Below are positions 35,211 through 48,352 of a DNA stretch of 64,000 nucleotides, one piece after another. The notes beneath the pieces were generated by a model that saw nothing but the letters and a program-made list of their open reading frames with translations, did no database searches and was not told the origin of the DNA. A program made the position numbers and the translations under genes. Source of the stretch: Posidonia oceanica (lineage: Eukaryota; Streptophyta; Magnoliopsida; Alismatales; Posidoniaceae); contig JAZBRS010000023.1 of NCBI GenBank assembly GCA_037176725.1, positions 31,057,001 to 31,121,000 on the forward strand, read 5' to 3'. Each line of letters begins with the position of its first letter. The stretch's first letter is position 1.

Positions 35211-35427
35211 GATAAGTCTGATATCTTATCACTCTATTCTTTTGCCCACCGATAAGTCCGATATCTTATCACCTATTCTTTTGTCGGCCGATAAGTCCGA
35301 TATCTTATCACTCATTCTTTTGCCGGCCGATAAGTCCGATATCTTATCATCCTATTCTCTTATCGGCCGATAAGTCTGATATCTTATCATCCTTTCCTTT
35401 GCCGACCGATAAGTCCGATATCTTATC
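35211..35427 (+). repeat. Six tandem units of about 39 bp with GATAAG/CTTATC arms
   Basis: Cores start at 35211, 35251, 35290, 35329, 35369 and 35408. Each has GATAAG, eight bases (TCCGATAT or TCTGATAT), then CTTATC, a 6-bp inverted repeat. The spacer reads TTTGCCGGCC with changes. Two copies of the same core are in C at 54712 and 54784, and one with a different loop at 56593. Confidence 0.88.
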
Positions 35428-35445
35428 AATCAATCAATCACCCCT

Positions 35446-36300
35446 TTCCGGTTGATAGGACCGTAAACTATCGTTCTTTGGTTGATGATCCAAAACTCAT
35501 CTTTGGCTGATATCCAAAACTATCACCCGTAGTTGTGTTATACGGCTGATATCCAGTAACTATCCCTCGCAATTGCACATTCCGGTTGATAGGACCGTAA
35601 ACTATCATTCTCTAGTTGATGATCCAAAACTCATCTTTGGCTGATATCCAAAACTATCACCTGCAATTGCGTTATACGGCTGATATCCAGTAACTACCAC
35701 TCATGATGGCGCTTCCAGTTGATAGGACCGTAAACTATCGCTTCCGGTTGATAGGACCGTAAACTATCGCTTCCGCTTGATAGGCCCGTAAACTATCGCT
35801 TCCGGTTGATAGGCCCGTAAACTATCACTTCCGGTTGATAAGACCGTAAACTATCGCTCTCCAGCTGATATCCGAAACTATCCTGCGTAATCATGTTATA
35901 CGGCTGATATCCAGTAACTATCACTCGCAAACGCCCCTTTCCGGTTGATAGGACCGTAAGCTATCGCTTCCGGTTGATAGGACCGTAAACTATCGCTCTC
36001 TGGCTGATATCCAAAACAATCGCGGGCATTTGCGTTATACGGCTGATATCCAGTAACTATCACTCCTGATTGTGCTTCCGGTTGATAGGACCGTAAACTA
36101 TCGCTTCTGGTTGATAGGACCGTAAATTATCGCTCCCAGTTGATAGGACCGTAAACTATCGCTCTCCGACTGATATCCGAAAATATCTTGCACAATCATG
36201 TTTTATGGCTGATATTCAATAACTATCACTCACAACTGCACCTTCCGGTTGATAGGACCGTAAACTATCGCTTCCGGTTGATAGGACCGTAAACTATCAC
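35446..36300 (+). repeat. Field of short inverted-arm units (GATAG..CTATC, GATA..TATC, GATGA..TCATC)
   Basis: Unit types: GTTGATAGGACCGTAAACTATC (most frequent, often back to back), GGCTGATATCCAAAACTATC, GGCTGATATCCAGTAACTATC and GTTGATGATCCAAAACTCATC (35484-35501). Each has 4-5 bp arms separated by 7-9 bases. Units also follow a larger order of about 150-200 bp containing GTTATACGGCTGATATCC. Confidence 0.85.
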
Positions 36301-39300
36301 TGTTGACACCCCATTTTGACAGGCTGGATCGTTTGGAGCCTTCCGGTGGCTGCTGGACCCGAACCTAGACCCAAATCCACACCTTCCTCTCCTTCTTTCC
36401 CTTCAAAACAAGCCCAAACTCAACCTAGGATTACCCCCCTTTCCCGAACCTGAAAACCCACCAAAATCCATAGGAAAACTCACCCCTGCTGACTTAGCAA
36501 ACCCACCAAAAAGCCTGCAAAATCTCAAACCAGACCCCTCCCAAAAACCCTAGGAAACTTGGGCAAAAATACCCTTTTTCTACACCTCAAAACCCCTCCA
36601 AAACTTCCTCAAAACCAAACCAAAACTCCAAGACCAGAACCAGAAACCCTAGACCCCGCACCCGCCAATTTTCACCCCTTTCCGAGACTCCTAAGACCCC
36701 CTTTTGCTTGGATTATCGTTTTCTCTCTCCTCTCTCTCTCTCCTGATTATCGTCTCTCTTTTCATCCCCTTCTTGCCCTTTCTCTGGCTTGGCTGTGGGC
36801 CCCCTTTGTACTCCTATCCTTTCTCCATCTTATTCCCATTTTTATTTTATTTTTAGCATTTTTTCCTGAATTTTAAAAAATCTTTTCCCTCAAACCTATC
36901 TCTTTCCCTTTTATTTTCCTTTTTCCCCTTTTCTTCTTCTTTTCCTTTTCCATCTTCTCTCTTTTGCAAAAAATCATAAAAATCCTTAAAAATCTGTAAA
37001 ACCCCAAAACATAAAAGAAACAAATCAGAATTCCAAGAAAAGCAACTAAAAAACATTAAACAAATGATTAAAAACTCAAACTTAAATAAATCAAGCTAAA
37101 AGGAAAATCAAGCATGCAAACTGAAAAATGCAAAACAAACTAAAAGAAAATACTGTAAAATCAAGTAAAAAGCTAAAATAAAGTCAGAACCTACCCAAGA
37201 TAAAAACCCCACTAAAAGAATTAAAAAACAAACCCTAAAGAGAAGAATTAAAAATCAAACACCAAAACAAGTAATTAAAGGAGACAAAAGACTTAACCTA
37301 ATAAACACAAGAAAAAAAAACAACATAAAACCTAATTAAAAAAGAAGAAGAAAATGCAGTTAAAAGACTTAAGAACACTTAATCAAACCAGGAAAAAACC
37401 AACTAAAAAACATCAAGAAGAATTAACAAATAAAAATCAAAAAACATAGTTCAAAAGACTTAAAGAAGAAAAACATAAAAGACTAGAACTAAAAAGCCCA
37501 AAACCCTTTCTAATTAATATGAAAATAAATCCTAAAAATCCTAATTAACATCCTAAAATACTTAACAAAAAAACACAATTTTAAAAACAATTTAAAAAGA
37601 TTTAACAAACACCTAATCAAGGGGAAAACAAATTAAAAACAAAAGAAAATCCTAAAACCCTAATCAAGCCTAAAACAGACTAATTAACCTAAAAACAGTC
37701 ATTAAAAAATCCAATTAAATACCTAACCTACAACCCAATTCATCTAATATTTTTATTTATTTTTATCTTATTTTTTTTATTTTATTTCCCTCCTTCTTTC
37801 CATCTTTCTTTCTTTCTTCCTTTTATCCTTTCTTTTCTTCCTTGATGGGCTCATCAGCCCGTTACCCTTTTTTCTCCTTTTTTAAAAAACGCAGCCCACA
37901 GCTACAGTCGACCGTCTCCCTCCTTCCCTCTCCCGCCTGCCATCTGCTATAGTGTCCGCTGGCCTGCAGCACTGCAGCGGTCTGCCATCTCCTGCTCGAG
38001 TCGGACGAGCACGCGCCGAACTCCGTCCGTGCACCTGCCACCACCCCTCCTCGGCATTCAATTGCCGCAGGCCTGCAAAACCAAGAAGAGAAGTCATCAG
38101 AGTTCAAGGCAGAAAGGAGGGGAAATCAGAGCCGATTTGAGGAGGGAAAGGAGAGGAGAAAAGGGAGGGAACATCCCGGAAGAGAGGAGAAGATTTCCAG
38201 AGCGATTTCCCAGCGAGAGAGAGCCCGTTCTTCCTCTGAAATCCACCGAAAAACACCCGACCTTCCGCTCTTCCTTCCACAGCGAACCAGAGCCCGAAAC
38301 ACCCCGAGAACAGCCCAGAATTCGTCCCCCAATCTCACCCAAGCCTCCTGCAACTCCTCCCCTCTTTCCCACAGAGAAACCAACCCGCATTTCGCCGGAA
38401 TCCACCTGAAATCCAACCGGAACCCAACTCCCTTCCCTTCTGAAATTTCCTCTGCCACAGTCCACCACATCCTCCCAAACTCCGCCCCAACATTCACCTG
38501 AACTCCACCTTCCTGAAACACCTAACCTCCAGCTCAGTAACCCGCCATAGACCGAAAGCTTCACCACAAACACCTATCCTCCCCACTGACCCGAAATCCG
38601 ACCAACTGCCAAACTCTTCCCCCAGCCTCCAGAATCGTAGTTCGACCCTTCATATCCACTCCCCGAACCTCCAGCAAGTCACCGGTGCCCTCCATTCGAT
38701 CCCGAGACCAGAGGACATCCCTACCCATCTGCAGCAACTTCCAGTGCACCCACCGGAGCCGAATCCTTCTTCGGGCTGCAGAACTCCGTTCCAGGCGTCT
38801 AGCGAGCACCGGAGGACTCTTCGAAGCAGGTCCGAGCGTTCGCGGGCCGTCGACAACTCCTCCGTCAGCCGGACGAACCTCACCGGCATCTGCAGAACAA
38901 GCCGACGTCGGGGGAGTGCTCCGGACGACAGGCCAGGTGCCGCTTCTTCCCTTTACCTTAGTTTTCTCTCCCGCATGCTTCCTAGCCCCTTGGATTAGGT
39001 TTCCGCTCCCCTTCTCGCCAAGTCCACGTCCGCTGACTCGTCTTCTCCGGCGAGCCCGACGACCAGAACCGCCGCTCCGTGAGCAGAACCGGCTTCCCAC
39101 CGTCGCCCGAGCTCCGCACTGACCTTAGGAATGCAGCCCAGCCTTCAGTTCGCATCGACGACGCTCCGGTCGTCCTCCTGGCCTCCGATCAGACTCAGAC
39201 CTCCGATGGCTCCCCGGCTCCGCTCCAGGCAGCGTCGCCGCTCGCCGGACCTCGCCCGAGCTCCGCCAGGGCCTGGTGAAGCTCGCCCGCCGAGCTACCT

Positions 39301-41718
39301 CCCCGGAGCGCCCTCTTGCCCCCTTCGTCGGCCACTGGTAGCAACTGCTACAGTGGCCGACAGCCTGCGTGTGCACTGTAGCAAAATTTTCACTTAGCTT
39401 AGATATTTTACCCTAAAATTGCATGTCTGGTTTTAGTTTCCACTTATTTGCGTTCCAGTCCTTTATTTGATTAATCTGCTGTGTTTCTGAATCAAAATCA
39501 TATTAAATTGCATGATCTGTTTATGTTTTTTTAGTATTTGCCCTTTAGTCCACTTACTGTGCTTTCCAGTTATAAAAAGTTTAAGTTTAGCCCTTCTGAT
39601 TTCAATTTTTGCATCTGAATCCTGCAGTAGATTATTTAATTTTAATGCATGAAATTTACCTTATTATATTGCATTTCAGATCCCTGTTTTGTCATTTTTG
39701 CATCTTAGTCCACTGCACTGTAGGAACTTAGCCTTTATTTTTCCATTTTGCATACTGCATTGCATTTCTTACCTTCTGTCTTTGCATTTTTGCACTTAGG
39801 TCCATTTTAAATGGACAGTAACCCCTTTGCATGCATATTAGCTTATTGCATTGCATTTTCAACCTTGCATTTTCAAAAAATTGCATTTCAGTCCATGGTC
39901 AGTAATTTCAGAGCATGTTTTCCATACTAAATTGCATATTTGACCCCTGCATGATTTGAAAATCACACATAGAGCCTTGCATCTTTCAAAAAACCATGTA
40001 AAAAGACAGTTTTGCCCCTAAGTTGCATTTTAACTCCTATGCTTGCAAGAATTGCATGTAGGCCCTCCGCTTGCATTCCCGGACTCCTCAGAACCCCCTG
40101 TTTTCTGGAAAATTTGCATTTTAGCCCCTTTCTTTCTTCAAAAATGCTTTTGAATCCCTGTTCTTTCCAAATTACTTTTCTTTGTCTTTTCTTGCTTTGC
40201 ATGCGTTCTGCATCCATTTAATCTTGCATTTTAGCTCCCCTTTGCATACACTAAGCACTTTTAACTCCCCTTCACTCGGGAGGACCTTCAGCACACCCCT
40301 AGGACCTCCTGAACACTTAGATCTGTTCTTCTCTCCCGTTCTGGCCCTTCTGCTCCGAAGCTGCGATATCTTTTAATCCGACCGTTGGATCTCCTCAAGT
40401 AAGCTGCCCAGGCGACCGCAGCGAAGCGCTCTTCAGCATGGACCAAGCAGATCTCCGATCAGACTCCCGGATCTCCAGGTATATCTTCGTGAACCCCTGC
40501 ACTGCATTCATTTGCATGCCATTTGCATCGTTTTGCGTGCCCTTTAGTTTTTCCGCACCGTTTTGCGTGCCGCTTCCTTGTTTCGCACCGTTTTGCGTGC
40601 CCTTTAGTTCTCTCGCCTCGTTTTGCGTGCTTTCAAGTTTTCTTGCTCCGTTTTGCGTGCCGCTTCTTTGTCTCGCACCGTTTTGCGTGCCCTTTAGTTT
40701 TCTCGCCTCGTTTTGCGTGTAGTCTTGTTTTTTTGCACCGTTTTGCGTGCCGCTTCTCTGTCTTGCACCGTTTTGCGTGCCCTTTAGTTTTCTCGCCTCG
40801 TTTTGCGTGCAGTCTTGTTTTCTCGCACCGATTTGCGTGCCCTTTCGTTTTCTCGTCTCGTCTTGCGTGCCCTTGTTTTTCTTGCCCGGTTTTGCGCCCT
40901 TCTTTCGTTTTCCGCACCGTTTTGCATTCTTGTTCCGTTCCTTGCACCATTTTGCATGTCAACCTTGTTTTTTGCATCTTTTCGCATCCTTGTTTCTGTC
41001 CTCGCACTGTTTTACGCCGTTTTCCCTTGCATGTCGATTGCATTGCATGGTTTTCTCGCGGTTTCGCTCTTTCGCCTGCATTTGCATGTAGGGCGGTGAT
41101 GCTTACTGTCCGGAGTTCTCACGAGCCAGGTCTCGCCCGGTTCGGAACACAGACAGCGTTGCTGAGCGCTTAGATTGCATGTTTACTTTCTTGCATTGTC
41201 TTTCATCACTTAGAGCACACCTTTGAGCATTTAGACAGGCATTCATTGGCACTTAGGCATTCAAAGTCTGCGTCTCCCTGCATATGCGAGCGTAAGCCTA
41301 GAAAGACCGATTCTCGGGCGTGTCGGGGGTGCCTAACACCTTCCCCGCGCGTAACAGGAGTCCTTACCCTCTCTTGGCCCGCAATGACCATATTGCCCTT
41401 GTCCTAGGCACGAGTCACATCATTTGCATTCATTTGCATCTCATTTCTTTTGTATTGCCCTGCATTGCATCTTTTGCTTGGTTTTGCGCGATTATTCACG
41501 CATCTCCCCGGTTTTCCTCGTCTTCCGATTTAATAGACTTGGTGGCAACTCCGATTTTGTCTTATCTTCTTCTTTTCTTTCCCTTTTTTCCCTCTTTTAA
41601 ATGTTTTCGAGTTAGGTCTTCCTTCTCGGATATAGCCGCTTATAGTGAGCCTAATTCCGATCGGTGCACGCGAGCTTTGGCATCGTGCATGGACGATCCG
41701 AACACTGGGATCGCTACA
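36301..41718 (+). mobile_element. Central LTR: right end of A, left end of C
   Basis: TGTTGACACCCC to GCTACA, 5418 bp. Preceded by the 3'-region repeats of A and followed by the primer site of C. Nearly identical to 56984-62360 and clearly different from 7067-12807. Internal landmarks: C/T-rich 36710-36960, A-rich 37000-37740, GC-rich 37870-39380, minisatellite 40525-40960, conserved block 41300-41380. The ORFs in the GC-rich part are compositional; I recognise no domain. Confidence 0.9.
40525..40960 (+). repeat. LTR minisatellite, central LTR
   Basis: About 13 units of roughly 30-33 bp built on CACCGTTTTGCGTGCC plus CTTTAGTTTTCTCGCCTCG or GCTTCTTTGTCTCG. One unit near 40566-40600 is absent from the otherwise matching array at 61201-61640. 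Confidence 0.88.
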
Positions 41719-41719
41719 G

Positions 41720-41737
41720 TGGCGACTCCGCTGGGGA
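41720..41737 (+). promoter_or_regulatory. Primer binding site of element C (tRNA-Arg type)
   Basis: TGGCGACTCCGCTGGGGA, one base (G) after the LTR end and identical to the site in A at 12809. Confidence 0.9.
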
Positions 41738-43051
41738 TACTAGACTCCGGCTTTCGCTTTCGCTTTCGCTCGCTTGGGATTTGCTTTCTTTGTTTGCCTT
41801 TGTGTTTCCTTTGTCTGTTTTGCTCTTTTTCCTGTGCAAACTCCTAGCAAGTCGCCTCGTGGTTACTTCGCTTAGGTTTTGCACCCCCTTTCGGCTGCTT
41901 TCGCCTTGGCTCTTGCTCCGTCTTGCTATGCTTTGTCTAACTTGCTTGTTTACTTGTCTTTTTCCTTGCTTCCGCTCTTACTTCCTTTACAGCTTACTTG
42001 TCTTTACTTTCCTTGCCTTACTTGCTTATTATTGCTTTATTTCCCGCATAACACATGTCTACATACTTGTTTGGCAATAATACATGCTTTTTGAATGGTG
42101 AGTGCTTCCTTTTACACATTTGCTATGACACTACGCACGCACATACTTCGCATACATGCCTTTTGACTTGATGAATGTTTTTTTCTTCACCATTATGCTC
42201 ACAAACACTTGCACATGCCATGCACATGCCTTTTGTTGTGTTGTATGATTGTTTGCTTGCCATGCTTGACTGATTTTCTTCCCTTTCGCACTTGCCATGC
42301 TTAGGATAGTAGAAACTTGTCTGTTCTCCCCATGGTTAACTAAAAAATGCAAGTAAAAGAACTTCTAGGAGCAACTAGAGACTCCGAACAATCCTTCACT
42401 CCCTCGGGTTAATAAAATGTGCAAGATAAAAGACTTTAATCATTTGCATAAGCATCATATAGGGCATGCATTCTTCTCCTCTGAGTCCACCTACTAGTCT
42501 GCGAAGGACGGTTCCGGCTTCTCACCCCGATGCTTTGGCATGGTGTGAGTCAGTCGGTCTGTCCCCCTTGTCCGGGGTCGTGTCGGTGTTAGTGGAGGGT
42601 ACCACCCACGCTTTGGCGGGGTAGAGGCCACCAACGCACCACTCTGTCATTACCTGAGCTTTGGGCCGGGAGTTAGACAGGGAGCCTACTTTTCTGACTC
42701 GAGTCGGTGACCCGTACACCCAGGGATACCCGGAGTAGACAACCTTGCTAGGAAACACTAGTTAGGTAAGGGGGGCATACTAGAAAGCATGCATGTCATT
42801 CATGCCATAACTTAATGCATTTTGCATCTCCTTTTTTCTAACCCTAGTTTTCTGTCGTGTCTTTAACAGAGTTCAGTAAGCGATCTCCTTAGCTAGAGCT
42901 CGGGTCTCTCCTTTGCTGACATCTCTGCTGAGACACCTGTGCTCGACCATCCTTTTTTTCTGAGCTACTCGTCTTTGCGAGCATAGCTCCTCGTAGAGCC
43001 CGTCCCCTTTTCCCTCGTCGCAGCCCCGTTTTGACTCGCTCTCGGTCAGCG
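41738..43051 (+). other. Untranslated leader of element C
   Basis: No coding sequence recognised. The block at 42480-42725 is conserved with A at 13560-13810. The start of gag is taken as the ATG at 43052 because A has an ATG at the equivalent place followed by MAQ in both. Confidence 0.65.
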
Positions 43052-46000
43052 ATGGCCCAGCGCACCGTCGAGACCCCCCTCACCCTTGCCTCGGAGGTGG
43101 TTCCCGCTCCGGCCCCTCCGGCTCCCGTTTCTAACCCCTCTGTGCCCTCTGTGACGCCAGGCTTTTCCCCTCTGTCGTCTGGGGCACCCCAGTTTGCTGT
43201 GGGACAGTGGCAGACGCTCGCTCCTCCTGATCCGGTCGCCGAGTCCATCTTGATGGCCACCTCACGTGTTCTGGAGGCACCACTGACCCCACCTTCTTAG
43301 GGTTTTGTTACTTTTGACCCCCCTTCTGCTGCGGCGACTCTTGCCCTAGGATTCCAGTCTCCCGGACAGTCCGGATCTCTTGGTTCTGGTTCCTCGCCGG
43401 CACTGCAATTCAGTGTTCCCACTGACGGGACACTTGAAGAGCAGTACCAGCAACTGATGGACACTATCCAGCGGCTGCAGGGTATAGCTCTATCAGTCCG
43501 CCCTCCTTCCCCTCCTGTTGTTCCTGAGGTTCCTGTGCGGCCTGCTCTCGCACATCTTGCATTGCACTCTGCACTTCCGCCTAGACCATCGTCCCAACTG
43601 CTCACGGTTCCGACGATGGGGGCACGTATTCCGCCTCTTGCATCTGCACCACATCACACACAGCATGCACCTCCGCCACCTGGTGGCCAGTCGATCGGAC
43701 TGGTGGGAGCACAGTATCTCGCAGGCCCGTCCCCCGGCGTCGCCCCGGTACGGCCGCTGATGCTCCATCATCCTGCACCCACCATACAGCATACCATCTA
43801 TCCTCCCCCTCTGCATCAGGCTCAGACTTCCACATGCATCCCTCCTTGCACTCCACCACAGCACGGGTATGCCGGCCATCACCTTGCGTCACCAGGCGAC
43901 GTGATGGTAGATCCGGAGGAGCACCTCGGTGCGACCCAATCGGCATATGTGGTCCCTGCCCTCGCTGCCCCATCACCTGTAGCAGCTATCCCAGACCCCA
44001 TCAACAACAGGATGGATGTTCTGGAGAAAGCACTGCGTTTAGTGCAGGGCACGGACCACCAGACCTACCAATTCCGAGACCTCTGCTGTTTCCCAGAGGC
44101 TGTACTCCCCCCGAAGTTCAAAATACCGGACTTCGAAAAGTATGATGGTAGGGGCTGCCCCATAGCCCATCTGAAGGCGTACTGCGGTGATCTCGCCCAA
44201 CTCCAGGCGGACGAGAGGTTGCTGATCCGCCTGTTCCAAAAGAGTTTGTCTGGTCCGGCCCTCAAGTGGTTTACCTCGCTTGACATGGCTACGATTAAGA
44301 CTTGGAACGACCTAAGCCAGGCGTTCTTGGAACAGTACTCCTTCAACCTCGATCTGGTCCCAAAGCGCGCGGACTTGATCGCAACCAAGCAGAATCCGGG
44401 TGAGCCGTTAGGGGAGTACGTCGGCCGCTGGCGTGCCCTTGCCTCGCAAGTTCGAGATAGGCCCTCCGACGAGGAGTCTATTGAGATCATCATAAAAGGG
44501 GCACAGCCGTCTACCGGAGCTTTGCTTAGCATCCAACCCGTCACAACCTTCACTGTTTTGATCCGAGCTGGCACTCGCGTAGAGAGTTCGTTGCGGAGTG
44601 GCAACTTCCCCGCACTCTCTGTGCTTGCCAGGCAGGCCCCCGCCAGCAACGACGGTAGTAGCAGCAGCGCCATCAACAACAACAGCAGTCTCAACAACAA
44701 TCGTCCCAAGAGGAAGGATCCGCCGAAGCCCGTCGTCGCATACGTCGACTCCCCTGCTGCGCCTGTTCGTCTGGCGTCCCGGCCTGCCCCTCCTCAGATC
44801 TATTACGCACCTGTACCTAGGGCACACCCTACACCACAAATCACTACCACCGCTCGACTGGTCTACCCTGCCGCACCGGTTCAGCAAGGACAATTCCAGA
44901 GGCCGAGACGGCCACCCATGGAGAAGCGGAAGTTCGCCCCACTGGTGGAACCGCTCACTGCCGTCCTCCCGAAGGTTGCGTCGCTCCTGAGATTTCCGGA
45001 GGTTCGCCCGCCACCAAACCCATTACCGCATTGGTTTAAGGCGAACCTTTTCTGCGACTTTCATCGAAGCGTCGGGCATTCGACTGATAGTTGTTTCACT
45101 CTCCAGAATGCTATCCAGGACTTGATCGAATCGGGAACGATTGTGATCGACACACACGAGGCATCCACTTCTGCACCATCTCATGCACCTGCATCAGCAT
45201 CTACCCCAGCCAATGTTGTCCGCCGACCCCTGCCGGAGCACTCCTATTCAGGAGGCGCAGGGACCTCAGGAATTCACTCCTTGTTTCCTTCTGGGTCTCT
45301 CACATCTGTGGTAGATCCTTCCGAGCTTATCCATGATGCTTCTACTCCCTTTCCAGTCTCTCTCTATCTTGCAGCTATCGCCGGTTCCGAGTCGGGCGTC
45401 CATATGATCCGACCGCGTGCCAGGCCGGAGCGTTCTCCTGCATCAGCCGCCATGCTTTCCCGGGCCCAAGCCCCAATACATCTCCTAGCCAGACCTCAGC
45501 CAGAGCTTCCCGTGCACCTACTAGCAAGACCCCAATCCCTACCTAGCTTGCCTGCCCAACTACCCACCTACCCATGCCCTCCTCAGCCTGTAGCCCCTCT
45601 CGTGCTCGCTGCACGCGCTCCCGTGGTTATTAACCTAACCCGGGATACCCATCGCGTACCTTACAGCTACGCCACAGAAATGTGTGCGGAAGTGACGCGA
45701 TCGGGGAGGGTCTACAGACCTCCGGCACCAGTAACCAGACCTAGTCATCCACAACCTGCAATACCTTTGCCCTTAGCCCAGCCTACAGCCCCACTACCTT
45801 CAGGCCAGCCTCTTGAATCCACCATAGCTGAACCTGTCCCTACAACTGCACCACCTGCTACCAAGAAATGCCAGTCTAAAGCCGACATCACATCCCAGCT
45901 CAAAAAAATCAAGGCCGACATATCCATCTGGGACCTAATACACACTTCTGCCGAGCATCGCGAGGCTTTCCTTCGCGTGTTCCAAGCCGCCCGTGTGTCC

Positions 46001-48352
46001 CAAGCCATAGAACCCGCCGCCTTGGAAAGCATGGTCGGAATGATCGCGGAGCCCCAGGTCATCACCTTCACGAGTGATGAGCTGCCTCCGGTGGGGATTA
46101 ATCACAACCAACCCTTGTTCGTCACAGTACAATTCAGAAACTTTCGCATTCCCCTTGCACTGGTCGATAATGGGTCAGGCCTTAACGTCTGTCCCTTGCG
46201 AACAGCAACCAAGCTCGGATTCAAGGCCGAGGACATTACTCCAGCTGTAAAGGGAATGACAGCTTTTGATAATACTCACCATGACGCTCTAGGGATTCTG
46301 ATTATTCCTCTGATCATTGGTCCGGTCACATTCGATGTGGAATTCTACGTCGTCGACTTGGAACCCAACTTCAACTTTCTGCTTGGGCGCCCTTGGCTCC
46401 ACAAGCATCAGGTTATCCCCTCGACCCTCCATCGCATGATCAAGTTCCGCCGAGGTGACGATGTTATCGTTGTCATGGCGGAGAATTTTGAGAAGGAGCG
46501 GATCGAGGCGGTTTCCTCTATCTCTTCGCGGACTGTCCCCTTTGATCCTGATCTCTCGAATGCTTTGTATCGCGTTAATCGGTGCGAGCCGGTTAACTTT
46601 TTACCAGATCTTGAGCATGTCAACTCCTTGGCCGTTCACAACAACCCCTTTCAGATGGTCGAGAACGTTTGTCACAGATGGGGCTACGTCAAAGGGACAC
46701 CGCTCGGGCGACATGGCCAAGGAATCGCTGAACCAATCATGGCGGAAGAACGAAGGGACAACGAGGGTCTAGGTTACGACCCTCACTCCGATAAAGGCAA
46801 GCGCCCGCAAGCAAAGAATCAGAGAATGGTCATACCTCGGAGCTTGGCTAACTTTACAAGCGCAGGTATCCTGGACTCAAGCGCAGTTCAAGCCGTAGTG
46901 CAGTCAGAGCCGTGTCAAAGCCCTCCGCCACCGGAGGAGGACTGGGTCTGCGTTGAGGACTATTACTCGGACGAGGAGCAGTCGGGCACGACGGGGGCAG
47001 TTCAGACTTGCAGTGAAAGCCAGCCCAATGCAACAGCACATCAGTCGGTTTATCTGGCCACTCCTTCCCCAGATCATGAAGCAGCAGTCTTGGTAGAGCC
47101 TTCGGCAGATTTGGCAGTCTTTGATTCTCCTGCAGTCATGTTAGCAATACCAGCACCAATTCAAGCACAGTCAGTCAGTTCGCATGCAGCCGTTGTCGCA
47201 TCAGTGCAACCACCACCTTCGCAGAAAGGTCAATCGCTGAGTTCAGTCAGCAGCACAGCTCAGCCCTTTTCAGAGGCCGCACCACAGGCAATACAGCCAG
47301 CTCAATCAGTCATGCACCCCCTTGCCGCAGACCGGCAACTTTCATGGCCAGATCCTATGGTATCGGAGGCCGAGCTCTCGTCGTCATCACCAGTCACGGA
47401 GAACCAGCTGAGCATCACGGTCTCCCGGCCCTCGGGCCTTCAAGAGAGCACCTCTGCCCATACTTTGACAGCAGCAGTCACTCTGGCAGCATATCCATCT
47501 GTAATCCCTCTGACTAGACCATCTGGGTCTCCCTTGCCGGGACAGTCGCAATCAGGCGCGCCCGTGAGTCAGAAGATACAAGTACCAGAGACAGTAATCC
47601 ATCTCGCAGCCGAGCCAGTGCCTCAGGCCCTCGGCGCTTACTATGTCGATTCACCCTCAGATGAGGAAGAAGGAGGGGCAATAGAAGCCCAGGTCGATTC
47701 ATGGATGTCTGATTTGGAGCTGCTTTACCAAGAACAGCTCGAATCCATAGTGGAAGACCTGGCACAGCACCGAGCCGCAGAAAGGAAAGGAAAAGCCGTG
47801 GTTATGGATCCTCCTCTGCGAGAGGACTCCACCTCCATCATGGTCCTAGGAGAAAGCTCAGTGGTGTCGGATTCCCTCAGACCCGACGAGCTCATTACCC
47901 TTCAAACCGAGGGTGGGTCCAGATGGCTTGTACAGCATATGCCTTCCACAAGTACATTAGCAGATTCAGAAGAAGAGACACCGACGGGTCGCATAGCAGC
48001 AACAGAGCAAAGAGCAGAATCAGTGACAGAGTTGTCGGAAGTTTCAGCGGCGGAGTCATCAGCAGCATCAGTCCCAGGGTCAGCAGGGTTTTCAGCAGTG
48101 TCAGCAGAACGTGCAGCAATGTCATCAGCAGTAGAGCAGACAGGGGAAGCCATCAGAGCAGAGGTCGCACGCCGAAGATACAGAAACACTCGGGTAGGCG
48201 TGACCATCCTGAGGCGTCACCAGGGCCAAGAAGCAGAACTCCTACACTCCTTCGATGTGACAAACCCCACTTTCGAAAAGGAGATTCTCTCGGAACTTGT
48301 TGCGTACGGAGAGGAAGATAGTATAGGCGAGGATGAGAATGATGACCCATAG
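43052..48352 (+). CDS. gag-pro: Gag-protease of Tat element C, with one internal amber codon and an amber end
   Basis: From ATG 43052 (MAQRTVETP) the frame runs 82 codons to TAG (43298-43300), then stays open for 1683 codons to TAG 48350-48352. Residue numbers count from 43052. The Pro/Ala-rich N-terminus ends with a QQLMDTIQRLQG helix. The gag domain (about 355-520) has KIPDFEKYDGRGCP and GPALKWFTSLD. A zinc knuckle of C-x2-H-x4-H-x4-C form (CDFHRSVGHSTDSC) is at about 668. The retropepsin-like protease has LVDNGSGLNVCP at about 1037 and FNFLLGRPWLHKH at about 1110. A long Ser/Ala/Glu-rich linker leads towards RT. Gag builds the particle; the protease matures it. The end stop stands where A has TTG, so it is probably a recent nonsense mutation. 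Confidence 0.88.

Larger units (their letters stand above)
34709..36300 (+). repeat. Repeat-rich 3' region of element A
   Basis: About 370 bp without repeats (a TGGGCTGGTACCCCAAACTACTCGTC-like block near 34990-35020 is shared with C), then two longer hairpins (35078-35104 and 35148-35173), six units of about 39 bp (35211-35427), and a field of 20-30 bp units to 36300. The last bases before the LTR, GATAGGACCGTAAACTATCAC, are the same as before the LTR at 56984. Hypervariable tandem repeats in the 3' region are known for Tat/Ogre elements and can seed satellites. Confidence 0.8.
7067..41718 (+). mobile_element. Tat/Ogre-type Ty3/gypsy element A (old, decayed) with shared right LTR
   Basis: Unit LTR 7067-12807, internal 12808-36300, LTR 36301-41718. 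Internal order: primer site, leader, gag, protease, RT-RNase H, archaeal-type RNase H, integrase, spacer, DUF7745-like ORF, repeat-rich 3' region. Dual RNase H, very long LTRs and the tRNA-Arg-type primer site place it in the Tat lineage. The left LTR differs at roughly one base in five from the right LTR in the parts compared, whereas the right LTR is nearly identical to the one at 56984. The right LTR therefore is not the original partner, or was converted. Two solo LTRs are nested at 24518-30353 and 30722-34007. Confidence 0.85.
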
